In this document: positions 39,673 through 48,265 of the stretch, piece by piece
How the letters are laid out: every line of letters begins with the position of its first letter
Position numbering within the stretch: the first letter of the stretch is position 1
NCBI GenBank assembly: GCA_024710005.1
Contig: JANJVQ010000034.1
Coordinates: 1 to 64,000, forward strand
Direction of reading: 5' to 3'
Source: Paludibacter sp.
GTDB taxonomy: Bacteria; Bacteroidota; Bacteroidia; Bacteroidales; Paludibacteraceae
DNA length: 64,000 bases
The notes under the pieces: model-generated
What the model was told of the DNA's origin: nothing
The model's database searches: none
The model's input: the letters and a program-made list of their open reading frames with translations, nothing else
Made by a program: the position numbers and the translations under genes

Positions 39673-40359
39673 ATGAAGAAAATTAGTTTATTATTTGTAG
39701 TTAGTTTAACTTTAGGATTGTTTACCACGCAGGCTCAGAAGAATCTGATCAAAGATGGTAAATTTGAGAATACCTATTTTAATGTGAATGATATTGTTCG
39801 TAAGATGCCCGACAAAGGTGTCTGGTTTCCATATTTAACTGGTGATCGTTTGGCTGTTCTTTCGGTTGTGGATGATGAAGAAAAGGGGAAAGCAGTGATG
39901 TTTCAGTCTTTAACGCATGTTAGCTATGCTTATTCTTATGTCGGACAACGTATTCAAGAAGACCTGGATGCTGGTATTTACCAGGTGGGTTTCTGGGCCA
40001 AATCACTGCTTGATGATCCGAAACCGGTTGTGAATGTGTATTTGCGTGTAAATACTTCCCCGAATAATTTCTTGTTTTTTAAACTGGCCGATGTTAATCC
40101 GGAAGAAAATCCGAATAAATCAATTGCCTTGTGGCAAAAACACATTACCGGTCAGTGGAAATACTATACGATTGATTTTGACCTTGGTCAAACAGTAAAC
40201 AATGCCGGTAATTATAAATTGGCAAAAGATAAAGGCACTCCTTTCAGTGTTGTAAAATCTGCGAAAATGGATCGTAAAGATTTGTATCTGGGTATTTCAT
40301 GTACAACCCGCAATGCACAGTTCTTGTTTACCGATGTAACATTAACCAAAGTAAAATAA
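39673..40359 (+). CDS. Exported carbohydrate-binding-like module (single domain)
   Basis: A 228-residue protein: signal peptide (to about residue 21, TTQAQ), then one galactose-binding-like beta-sandwich. It opens with NLIKDGKFENTYF, as in CBM4/9-type modules, and has GVWFPYLTGD, VGQRIQEDLDAGIYQVGFWAK and WKYYTIDFDL blocks. The same blocks occur in the proteins at 40458, 42037, 44810 and the C-terminal half of 48266. No sorting domain follows. The start is 15 bp after the putative glycosidase, which suggests a partner role in substrate binding. Confidence 0.65.
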   Translation: MKKISLLFVVSLTLGLFTTQAQKNLIKDGKFENTYFNVNDIVRKMPDKGVWFPYLTGDRLAVLSVVDDEEKGKAVMFQSLTHVSYAYSYVGQRIQEDLDAGIYQVGFWAKSLLDDPKPVVNVYLRVNTSPNNFLFFKLADVNPEENPNKSIALWQKHITGQWKYYTIDFDLGQTVNNAGNYKLAKDKGTPFSVVKSAKMDRKDLYLGISCTTRNAQFLFTDVTLTKVK

Positions 40360-40369
40360 CAGCATAGTA

Positions 40370-40414
40370 CCGTATCAAACTTATGTCCGGAATAAAGACA
40401 AAAGTTTGATACGG
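40370..40414 (+). terminator. Hairpin terminator or attenuator
   Basis: A 13-bp perfect stem, arms at 40370-40382 and 40402-40414. It extends by TGTC/GACA pairs across one mismatch to 40387 and 40397. A weak AT-rich tail follows. It starts 10 bp after the stop of the preceding gene, dividing the long susCD transcript before the two 501-residue genes. Confidence 0.65.
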
Positions 40415-40457
40415 AAACTTAATTTACCAACACAACACATCTTAAAATTTTACATAT

Positions 40458-41963
40458 ATGAAAAAAACATTATTACTTTTATTGATCTGTGTAGCTGCTA
40501 CAAGCATGAAAGCACAGATAAATCTGGTAAATGATAGCTATTTTATCAATACCGGTATTACGGATACAATTGTTGGTCCTGCCACTACTTTTCCCGGAAT
40601 GGGATACTGGTATCCTTACCTGACTTCAAATAATCAGGGGAAAATCTACATTACTCCAGAATCAGGGAGAAACAACCGAAATGCTGCCGGGATAAAAATT
40701 GCAACAACAAACGTTGGTAGCTGGACCCGGGGATTGGCTCAACGGGTAGCGGCTCCTGATAAAGGAATTTATCGTGTGGGGTTCTGGGGGAAATTCTCGT
40801 CAGTTGCTCCGGGACAAACCAATACTTACATACGGATTTCTTTAAGAATAGATCCTGCTGAGAATATTGCTACGCCTTATTATTTTTCGAGAAGTGCTTC
40901 TACTAACGTATCGTGGGATCGTTTTTTAACATCAAGTTGGGCATACTATACTATGGATTTTGATTTAAGTAAGAAAGCTACAAAAGATGCGTACACAGAA
41001 TCATTTGCGACAACAAATGATGATATCGCAGATTTTGCTCTGACTATTTCAAACTTCGTACAGTCACGTGGTGGTGACATTCAAATCACAGGTGTAACCA
41101 TGACAAAAGTGGACAATACAGCTACTCCTGCAACATGGTACAATCCGGGTTTTGAACAGTCTTATGCTGTCCCTTATTTGTTGTTGAGTTCAACAGGTAA
41201 TCCAATCCGGGCACAGGAAACCACTACTAAAGGCAATTGGGTGTTGGCATTGATGGATGGTATAACAGATCCAACCAAAAGCCAGGCTACCGTTTTGGCC
41301 GATTCTACACAGGCTTATACAGGTAGAAGTTCACTCAAATTGGATGTGAAATACGTGCGCGATTTTTCGAAAGTGTGCTTGGCCACAACTTTATTTAATC
41401 TGCCGAAAGATGACTATGTGTTTAGTTTTTATGCTAAAACGGATGTCGATGCTGCCCCGTTCAGAGTTGATGTGGATAACTACAATATTGAAAAATCAAG
41501 TGCAAAAGGAGGTTTCCCTTTTAGTGATCAGGCCACAATAAAAGAAAATCAAATATCTTCGACCGGATGGACAAAATATGAAGTCCATTTTAACAATACC
41601 GATATGTCGGATACCTTATCTATTGCTATCCGCCCGAATATTACAGTTTCAGGTAGTCCGGTTAACGGTGCTGAAGACTGGTCTTATACTGAAGTTACCT
41701 ATTGGTTCGACGATTTTTCAATTGTGAAAGATTTTACCAGCGATAATATCTCAATATCCAATGAAAAGGATATAAAAGTTATTACAACAGGGAGATCTGT
41801 ACAGGTAATGAATGTGAAAAAGGCTGTAGAGTTAATTGATCTGAATGGTAGGGTTTTAGACCGTAGGATCCCACAGTACAACGAAGTAAACTTTAATCTC
41901 AACAACAACGGAATTTTTATTCTTCGTACCGAAGGAGTCAATAAAAAGATTGTTGTCAGATAA
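40458..41963 (+). CDS. Two-module carbohydrate-binding-like protein with T9SS tail
   Basis: A 501-residue surface protein. Signal peptide to about residue 20, first CBM-like domain (about 21-215: NLVNDSYFINTGITDT, GMGYWYPYLTSN, GIYRVGFWGKF). A second domain follows (about 220-425: ATWYNPGFEQSYAVPYLLL, DDYVFSFYAKTD, VTYWFDDFSIVKD), then a T9SS type A domain (about 430-501: VELIDLNGRVLDRR, GIFILRTEG, NKKIVVR). It is a near-duplicate of the next gene, and homologous to the last 480 residues of the protein at 48266-51784. No catalytic residues are evident. Confidence 0.75.
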   Translation: MKKTLLLLLICVAATSMKAQINLVNDSYFINTGITDTIVGPATTFPGMGYWYPYLTSNNQGKIYITPESGRNNRNAAGIKIATTNVGSWTRGLAQRVAAPDKGIYRVGFWGKFSSVAPGQTNTYIRISLRIDPAENIATPYYFSRSASTNVSWDRFLTSSWAYYTMDFDLSKKATKDAYTESFATTNDDIADFALTISNFVQSRGGDIQITGVTMTKVDNTATPATWYNPGFEQSYAVPYLLLSSTGNPIRAQETTTKGNWVLALMDGITDPTKSQATVLADSTQAYTGRSSLKLDVKYVRDFSKVCLATTLFNLPKDDYVFSFYAKTDVDAAPFRVDVDNYNIEKSSAKGGFPFSDQATIKENQISSTGWTKYEVHFNNTDMSDTLSIAIRPNITVSGSPVNGAEDWSYTEVTYWFDDFSIVKDFTSDNISISNEKDIKVITTGRSVQVMNVKKAVELIDLNGRVLDRRIPQYNEVNFNLNNNGIFILRTEGVNKKIVVR

Positions 41964-42036
41964 GCTGACACAATAGATAAATTTATTAACTTTTAAATTC
42001 AGGTCTTACGACCCGAAAGAAATAAAATTTAATCGT

Positions 42037-43542
42037 ATGAAAAAGAAAATATTGATTGCTTTTTGTTGTTTTATGGTCATTGCCGTAAATGCTCAATTTA
42101 ACCTGGTGAATGATGGGTATTTTATCAACACGAATATAACAACAACGAATGGTCCGGATACAATTTATCCCGGTATGGGATATTGGTATGCCTATCTGCT
42201 GAACGACAATCAGAATCAGATCTATATAACTCCTAACTCAGACAGGAATAATAGGAACGCAGCCGGATTAAAAGTGACACCCTCCAATGCTGCAAACTGG
42301 ACATGTGGACTGGCGCAAAGATTGTCTGCTCCCGATAAAGGTATTTATCGTGTTGGTTTTTGGGGTAAATTTTCATCTGTTGCCGAAGGACAGACGAATT
42401 CTTATGTTCGTGTTTTCTTACGTATTGATGATACGAATTCTGTGTCTGATGTGGGCAAAGCCGGATCTTTGTATTTTTCAAGATACAATACCAATAAAGT
42501 TTCAACAGACCAATTCTTAACGAATGCATGGAAGTATTATACTGTTGATTATGACTTAAGTAAAAAAGCTACAAAAGATAATTATACAGAATCTTTTGAT
42601 GCTACGGAAGATGATATTCACGATTTTTCACTCTATTTTTCAAATTTTGCTGCGGCCAGGGGTGGTGATTTTCAAATTACGGGGGTCACGATGACGAAGG
42701 TTGATAATTCAGCGACACCATCAAACTGGTACAATCCGGGTTTCGAAGAATCCTACGCAATACCTTATCTTTTGCTCAGTTCAACAGGAACTCCGGTTAG
42801 AGCGCAGGAATCAACTACAAAAGGAGTGTGGGTGTTAAGTTTAATGGATGGAATATCAGACCCAACCAAAAGTCAGGCAACTGTGTTGGTTGATTCAACT
42901 CAGGCCTATTCAGATAACAGATCAATGAAACTGAATGTGAAATATGTAAAGGATTTTTCAAAGGTATGTCTGGCAACAACCTTGTTTAATCTGCCAAAGG
43001 ATGATTATATTTTAAGTTTTTATGCTAAAACGGATATCAATGAGACTCCATTCAGAATAGATGTAGATAATTATAATATCGAAAAAGCAAGTGCCAAAGC
43101 GGGTTTCCCTTTTAGTGACGCATCTACAATCAAAGAAAACCACGTTTCTTCAACGGATTGGATGAAATATGAAGTTGAATTTAATAATACGGATATGTCA
43201 GACACATTGTCGATAGCTATCCGCCCGCATATCACACCGACCGGTTCTCCTGGCGACTGGGCAAATACGGAGGTAACCTATTGGTTTGACGATTTTTCTA
43301 TTGTAAAGAAAAGTATATCAGGAAATAATGATATTATCGGGAACAAAACCCTGGATGTCGTTGTGATTGAGAATGTTGTTAAAGTTTCAAATGTGAACAG
43401 TATGGTAGAAATCATTGATCTGAATGGAAAGGTTTTGGATCGCAAATCACCTGCTGACAATGAGGTTCGCTTTTACATACAAAACAAAGGCATATATATT
43501 GTTCGTTCTCAAGGTATAAATAATAAGGTTGTGGTGAATTAA
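42037..43542 (+). CDS. Two-module carbohydrate-binding-like protein with T9SS tail (duplicate)
   Basis: A 501-residue tandem paralog of the preceding gene with the same layout: signal peptide, CBM-like domain 1 (NLVNDGYFINTNITTTNG, GMGYWYAYLLNDN), domain 2 (NWYNPGFEESYAIPYLLLSS, DDYILSFYAKTD), and sorting domain (VEIIDLNGKVLDRK, GIYIVRSQG, NNKVVVN). Identity is high throughout, which indicates a recent duplication. A clear hairpin terminator follows. Export by T9SS to the surface is inferred from the tail. Confidence 0.75.
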   Translation: MKKKILIAFCCFMVIAVNAQFNLVNDGYFINTNITTTNGPDTIYPGMGYWYAYLLNDNQNQIYITPNSDRNNRNAAGLKVTPSNAANWTCGLAQRLSAPDKGIYRVGFWGKFSSVAEGQTNSYVRVFLRIDDTNSVSDVGKAGSLYFSRYNTNKVSTDQFLTNAWKYYTVDYDLSKKATKDNYTESFDATEDDIHDFSLYFSNFAAARGGDFQITGVTMTKVDNSATPSNWYNPGFEESYAIPYLLLSSTGTPVRAQESTTKGVWVLSLMDGISDPTKSQATVLVDSTQAYSDNRSMKLNVKYVKDFSKVCLATTLFNLPKDDYILSFYAKTDINETPFRIDVDNYNIEKASAKAGFPFSDASTIKENHVSSTDWMKYEVEFNNTDMSDTLSIAIRPHITPTGSPGDWANTEVTYWFDDFSIVKKSISGNNDIIGNKTLDVVVIENVVKVSNVNSMVEIIDLNGKVLDRKSPADNEVRFYIQNKGIYIVRSQGINNKVVVN

Positions 43543-43551
43543 GCTGAAAAG

Positions 43552-43597
43552 TAAAGAGGCGTTTTAACCTGAGATAATGGTTTGTGACGCCTCTTTA
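43552..43597 (+). terminator. Intrinsic terminator, 11-bp stem
   Basis: Perfect arms TAAAGAGGCGT (43552-43562) and ACGCCTCTTTA (43587-43597) with a 24-nt loop, then TTTATAAG. It starts 9 bp after the stop codon of the second 501-residue gene and should separate it from the acetyltransferase-like gene. Confidence 0.8.
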
Positions 43598-43653
43598 TTT
43601 ATAAGCTTCAAAATGTGAAATGTGCAGGATATTAATAAGTTGATACAACTGTG

Positions 43654-44757
43654 ATGAAAAGTAATTTAAGTAACAGATTAGTTTCGTTAGATGTTCTAAG
43701 GGGATTCGACATGTTGTTTATCATGGGATTATCTTCCTTAATTATAGCTGTATCCAGTCTTTTTCCCGATGTTGTGTTTATGAAATCTTTATCGGAACAG
43801 ATGAAACATACGCAGTGGGACGGACTCACTCTTTATGATACAATTTTTCCTCTTTTCCTTTTTATTGCAGGGGTGTCATTTCCTTATTCACTGGAGAAGC
43901 AACGATCTGATGGTAAATCTGTTAAAAAAATACATTACAGGATATTGAAACGGGGTTTTGTCCTTGTCGTATTGGGTTTTGTATATAATGGAATTTTCAA
44001 ACTGGATTTTGAAAATATGCGTTATGCCAGTGTGTTGGGACGAATTGGTTTAGCTTGGATGTTTGCAGCTCTGCTTTTCACAAATTTTAAAACCAACATA
44101 AATATTGCCGTTGCAATCATCATCCTCGTTGGATACTGGCTTTTATTATGGTTGATTCCAGATGCAATCAATCCCTATTCGTTCGAGGACAATATCGTCG
44201 GAGCAGTCGACAGAATGTTATTGCCAGGCAGACTTAATGCTGAAACATTTGATCCGGAAGGAACTTTAAGTACCCTGCCGGCTGTTGTTACAGCTCTTTT
44301 AGGGATGTTCACCGGACAATTTATAAAATATCAGGGCAGTGGAATTTCTGGAAAAAGGAAAGTTCTTCTAATGTTAGTTGCTGCAATGATATTTTTGCTT
44401 GTTGGATATGCATGGGATCTTGTGTTCCCGATTAATAAAAATTTGTGGAGTAGTTCTTTTGTCTGTGTGTTAGCCGGTTATTCTTTGTTGTTGTTGGCTA
44501 TCTTCTATTATATTATCGATATTAAAGGATGGTGCCGCTGGGCATTCTTCTTTAAAGTTGTGGGAGTCAATTCCATTACGATTTATTTAGCACAACGGAT
44601 AATTGATTTTAAAAAGATTACTAACTTTTTTATGGGTGGAGTCATCGATTTATTTCCAGGAGAAGTTGGAGAAATAATAAAACTAACTGGATATATAAGT
44701 TTGTGTTGGCTATTTCTGTATTTCTTATATAAACAGAAAATTTTCCTGAAAGTTTAA
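43654..44757 (+). CDS. HGSNAT-like membrane acyltransferase (DUF5009/NagX type)
   Basis: A 367-residue polytopic inner-membrane protein with about ten helices. The N-terminus NRLVSLDVLRGFDMLFIMG and the YDTIFPLFLFIAGVSFPYSL block match the family of heparan-alpha-glucosaminide N-acetyltransferase and bacterial NagX proteins. These are thought to acetylate or transport amino sugars across the membrane. The ATG at 43654 is chosen; a GTG codon precedes it. Its presence between glycan-binding genes fits the GlcNAc theme, but the reaction is unproven. Confidence 0.8.
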   Translation: MKSNLSNRLVSLDVLRGFDMLFIMGLSSLIIAVSSLFPDVVFMKSLSEQMKHTQWDGLTLYDTIFPLFLFIAGVSFPYSLEKQRSDGKSVKKIHYRILKRGFVLVVLGFVYNGIFKLDFENMRYASVLGRIGLAWMFAALLFTNFKTNINIAVAIIILVGYWLLLWLIPDAINPYSFEDNIVGAVDRMLLPGRLNAETFDPEGTLSTLPAVVTALLGMFTGQFIKYQGSGISGKRKVLLMLVAAMIFLLVGYAWDLVFPINKNLWSSSFVCVLAGYSLLLLAIFYYIIDIKGWCRWAFFFKVVGVNSITIYLAQRIIDFKKITNFFMGGVIDLFPGEVGEIIKLTGYISLCWLFLYFLYKQKIFLKV

Positions 44758-44809
44758 GTTTATTCAGGTAAACTAAAGTGAGATGTATTTTTGAAAGTTA
44801 TTGTTCATT

Positions 44810-45478
44810 ATGAAAAAGAAAATATTGATTTTTATTGCAATATTCCCGTTATTTCCTTTGTTTTCTCAAATAAACCTCATCAATGATGGAGTTTTTGAGG
44901 AAACCAGCTTGTTCGCCGACAAGACAATCACTGTTTTTCCTGAGAACAAAGGAGAGTGGTTTCCATACATAGCGAAAAGCGAATCGGTAAATATAATGAC
45001 TTCAGCTGACGAACATCAGGGAACGGTAGTAAATATTCAAACAAATTCAACTCCAGCGAAATACTCCTTTGTGGGACAAAGAATTGAATGGACTCCCGTG
45101 CCAGCCATATACACCCTTGCGTTTAGTGCTAAAACATTGGAGACAAATGCAAAACCAATCGTGAATGTATATTTGAAAGTAAAGTCTGATAATCAACATG
45201 AAGAGACCTATTTCAGAATATCGCCTGCCAAAGATCAATTGGATGAGTCTGCCTGTCAGTATGTTAAATCTTTCAGATTAAATAACTTTTGGGAATATTA
45301 TGTAGTGAATTTTGATTTGAGCAAGATTATCAAAATATCATCGAACGAGTTATCAAAATCTCATTTATGTGATGCATCTGATGATGAACGAAATGATTTC
45401 TACATTGCTTTTTCCTGTGCAGAGGTAAATACACGTGTCAGAATTACTGAAGTATCTTTGTCATTATCAAAAGAATAA
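44810..45478 (+). CDS. Exported carbohydrate-binding-like module (single domain, second copy)
   Basis: A 222-residue protein with the start at ATG 44810 (MKKKILIFIAIFPLFPLFSQ) giving a clean signal peptide; a TTG three codons earlier is unlikely. The single domain repeats the pattern of the protein at 39673: NLINDGVFEETSL, GEWFPYIAKSE, VGQRIEWTPVPAIYTLAFSAKT, WEYYVVNFDLSKI. There is no T9SS tail. It is a diverged copy, with a longer acidic segment before its last strand. Confidence 0.62.
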   Translation: MKKKILIFIAIFPLFPLFSQINLINDGVFEETSLFADKTITVFPENKGEWFPYIAKSESVNIMTSADEHQGTVVNIQTNSTPAKYSFVGQRIEWTPVPAIYTLAFSAKTLETNAKPIVNVYLKVKSDNQHEETYFRISPAKDQLDESACQYVKSFRLNNFWEYYVVNFDLSKIIKISSNELSKSHLCDASDDERNDFYIAFSCAEVNTRVRITEVSLSLSKE

Positions 45479-45517
45479 AGCATAAAAAATATTCACTGTA
45501 ATTTTTTAAACAAGTTA

Positions 45518-46759
45518 ATGAAACACTTTTCTATATACACTCTTTTCTTTTTTTTGTTAATTCCGGGTTTTGCAAATCAGCCTGTAGTAAAGAACAACAA
45601 ATCCGCTGAGAATGAATATCCTGCTCTGTTCTACAGCTATGATGCCAACCTCAATGGAACTTACAAAGTATATGTTCAGATCGAAGATTCTTTGTATGCT
45701 ATGTTTAAAGTGGTACATCAGGTAGATAAAAAGCAAAATAAAAACCTCTGGAGGGTAATGGACAGTTATTTTGCGGTTTATCAGGATAATAAAATGACAA
45801 ATTCGACACAGCTATTGACTCCGGGAGAAAATGAATTTGTCTGGCTTTCAGGAAGAACCGGTGTGACGGAATTTACCGGAGGTTTTCATGGCAACGAACG
45901 GATTGATAGTCTGGCTTCCTGTTTTGTGAAATTTTATGCCGATGATGTTGAATTAAATCACACTATTACAACCGGATTAATACCGTGTTCAACTTTTTAC
46001 TACCACCAAGTTTCTACTATGCATCAAACAGGAACAGGAGGAACGATTACCAGTACAAGTTATGTTCCCGTACCTGGTTTTCCAATTGAATGTCTGCATG
46101 AAAAGAAAACTACTTTTTCTTCAAAAGGTTATACAACCTACAATAAAGTTACCTGGGCAGACAATCGTGCTGCCATGAAACGGATGTACTATGGAATCTT
46201 TTGTGTAGGCAATGATATCTCGAAGTATGGTTATAATGATTTGGGAGCACAAAATCCGACAATTGTTCAGTTTGTTTCCGACAATCAGTTTAAACTGAAA
46301 TCAGATAAACAACGCATTGTCATGTATAATGATCAGACAAATAAATCTGTAATATGCGATGCTGAGGTTCTCAGTGGAGGTCTGTTTCAGTTGAATACTT
46401 CAGTTTGGGATACCGGCGTCTATCATAAGTATTATACTGCGATACAAAACAATTCTCCCATACAAACTTCCAATAACGAAGTTTGGGAAACTACGGCCTC
46501 AATAAAGTTTGATAAATACACAAACCTGAGTACAGCAATCGAAAAAGAACCGATAGCCCGCGAATACAACCGTGTATATGTGAAAAACGGGAAGATTCTG
46601 GTAGAAAATGCACTTGTACCATTGTATCTGTATGATCAGAGCGGCAGGGTTCTTTCTGTCCGGCATGCTGCAGATAATAATATTGTGGAGTTTGAAGTTC
46701 AGAATAAAGGAATTTATATTGTAGGGTCAGAATCGAGTTTAACTAAGGTGATTTTCTGA
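45518..46759 (+). CDS. Secreted protein of unknown function with T9SS tail
   Basis: A 413-residue protein with a signal peptide (to about residue 20) and a C-terminal sorting domain (VPLYLYDQSGRVLSVRH, NKGIYIVGSE, SSLTKVIF). The middle was not recognised; it has a TEFTGGFHGNERIDSL segment with His and Glu, and a later CLHEKKTTFSSKGYTTYNK block, which look like a metal- or sugar-binding site. It lies between a carbohydrate-binding-like gene and a sialate O-acetylesterase, in the same direction. A catalytic role on the glycan is possible but unsupported. Confidence 0.65.
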   Translation: MKHFSIYTLFFFLLIPGFANQPVVKNNKSAENEYPALFYSYDANLNGTYKVYVQIEDSLYAMFKVVHQVDKKQNKNLWRVMDSYFAVYQDNKMTNSTQLLTPGENEFVWLSGRTGVTEFTGGFHGNERIDSLASCFVKFYADDVELNHTITTGLIPCSTFYYHQVSTMHQTGTGGTITSTSYVPVPGFPIECLHEKKTTFSSKGYTTYNKVTWADNRAAMKRMYYGIFCVGNDISKYGYNDLGAQNPTIVQFVSDNQFKLKSDKQRIVMYNDQTNKSVICDAEVLSGGLFQLNTSVWDTGVYHKYYTAIQNNSPIQTSNNEVWETTASIKFDKYTNLSTAIEKEPIAREYNRVYVKNGKILVENALVPLYLYDQSGRVLSVRHAADNNIVEFEVQNKGIYIVGSESSLTKVIF

Positions 46760-46818
46760 TTTTTAAAACATTAAAAATATTGTGGTCATTTTAATATCAT
46801 AAGTAGATAAATTGTATT

Positions 46819-48240
46819 ATGCAAAAAAAAATATTTTTTTCGTTGGTGTTCCTGTCTTGTTCAATCATATTGATGAGTACTACGCTTAAACTACCCCGGA
46901 TCTTTTCTGATGGAATGGTGTTGCAACAGCAAAGTGATGTGAAAATCTGGGGATGGGGAAAGCCGAAACAAAATATTTCAGTCACCACAAGCTGGAATGA
47001 CAAGAAATATAATGTAGTGGTAAATTCTGATAGTGTGTGGGCTGTAAAGATATCAACGCCACAAGCTACTTACAAACCCCATACAATTACGATTGTCGCA
47101 GATGGCAACCCGCTCGTTCTAAGAGATGTACTAATCGGTGAAGTCTGGCTTTGCAGCGGACAGTCTAATATGCACATGCCTATGAAGGGATATTTCGGAC
47201 AACCGGTTACAGGATCGATGGAGGATATTCTTTCATCTGAGAATGAAAATCTGAGGTATTACAATGTAAAACAAAACAGCTCACTGGAGCCACAGACTCA
47301 ATGTGAAGGTGTTTGGGAAAAAGCTGGTATTCAAACGACTGGTAAGTTTTCTGCCACAGCGTATTATTTTGGCAGATTACTTCAGAAAACATTGAATATA
47401 CCGGTAGGGTTAATTCATGCCAGTTGGGGCGGTTCGAAAATAGAAGCGTGGATGTCTAAAGAGTCGCTTGCTGCATTTCCGGAGATAAAGATTCCTACAG
47501 AAGCTCCGGAAAAGCGGGTTGCACCGCTACGTTCGACGGTGATATATAATGGAATGATCAGTCCGATTGCAGGATACAGTATTAAAGGCGTAGTCTGGTA
47601 CCAGGGAGAAGCGAGCCAAAGAGATTATAAAATTTATCCAGAGCTGTTCAAAACGATGCATAAAGACTGGATTCAGAAATGGGATATGGGGAAAGTTTTT
47701 CCTGTTTACTTTTGCCAGATTACTCCGTATGCTCATTATACTTCGAAATCTGCCGCATTGATGCGTGAAGCACAGATGAAAATAGCTCAGCAACAAGAGC
47801 ACACGGCAATGGCTGTATTGCTCGATGTGGGGGAAGAAAACATCCTTCATTGTGCGAATAAGAAAGCGCCCGGTGAACGATTGGCATATATTGCACTGGC
47901 AAGAGATTACGGTTATGATATGGTACCTTACAGAAGTCCGGAATTTAAATCCGTAAATGCAATGGATAATAAGCTTATTATCCGGTTTAAATATGCAGAA
48001 GATGGATTGAGTACTTTTGGAAAAGATCTGAAAAATTTTGAAATTGCCGGGGCCGATAAGGTATTTTATCCTGCAAAAGCTCAAATTGTTCTGAATAGTG
48101 TTGAACTATCGTGTGATAAGATTGAAAGACCGGTAGCCGTGCGCTATGCTTTTAAAGAATATGTTGAAGCCTGTCTTTTTGGAATCAATGGCTTACCGGT
48201 TTCTTCTTTCAGATCGGATAACTGGGATGATGTAAAATGA
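46819..48240 (+). CDS. Sialate O-acetylesterase (SGNH/SASA family)
   Basis: A 473-residue exported esterase that probably removes O-acetyl groups from sialic acid or other acetylated sugars. Signal peptide to about residue 23, then the block I motif EVWLCSGQSNM (nucleophile Ser116), GLIHASWGGSKIEAWMS and the GVVWYQGEAS oxyanion block. The final block reads LLDVGEENILHCANK: the His is kept, but the residue three places before it is Asn where the third family member here (60213-62903) has Asp. Length is normal. No sorting tail. Confidence 0.88.
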   Translation: MQKKIFFSLVFLSCSIILMSTTLKLPRIFSDGMVLQQQSDVKIWGWGKPKQNISVTTSWNDKKYNVVVNSDSVWAVKISTPQATYKPHTITIVADGNPLVLRDVLIGEVWLCSGQSNMHMPMKGYFGQPVTGSMEDILSSENENLRYYNVKQNSSLEPQTQCEGVWEKAGIQTTGKFSATAYYFGRLLQKTLNIPVGLIHASWGGSKIEAWMSKESLAAFPEIKIPTEAPEKRVAPLRSTVIYNGMISPIAGYSIKGVVWYQGEASQRDYKIYPELFKTMHKDWIQKWDMGKVFPVYFCQITPYAHYTSKSAALMREAQMKIAQQQEHTAMAVLLDVGEENILHCANKKAPGERLAYIALARDYGYDMVPYRSPEFKSVNAMDNKLIIRFKYAEDGLSTFGKDLKNFEIAGADKVFYPAKAQIVLNSVELSCDKIERPVAVRYAFKEYVEACLFGINGLPVSSFRSDNWDDVK

Positions 48241-48265
48241 GATATTAATTTAAAATTCTAATTTG

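Noticed and set aside
47527-48084. Open frame of 185 codons antisense to the sialate O-acetylesterase gene
   Set aside because: It is antisense to a well-supported gene and shows no recognisable domain.
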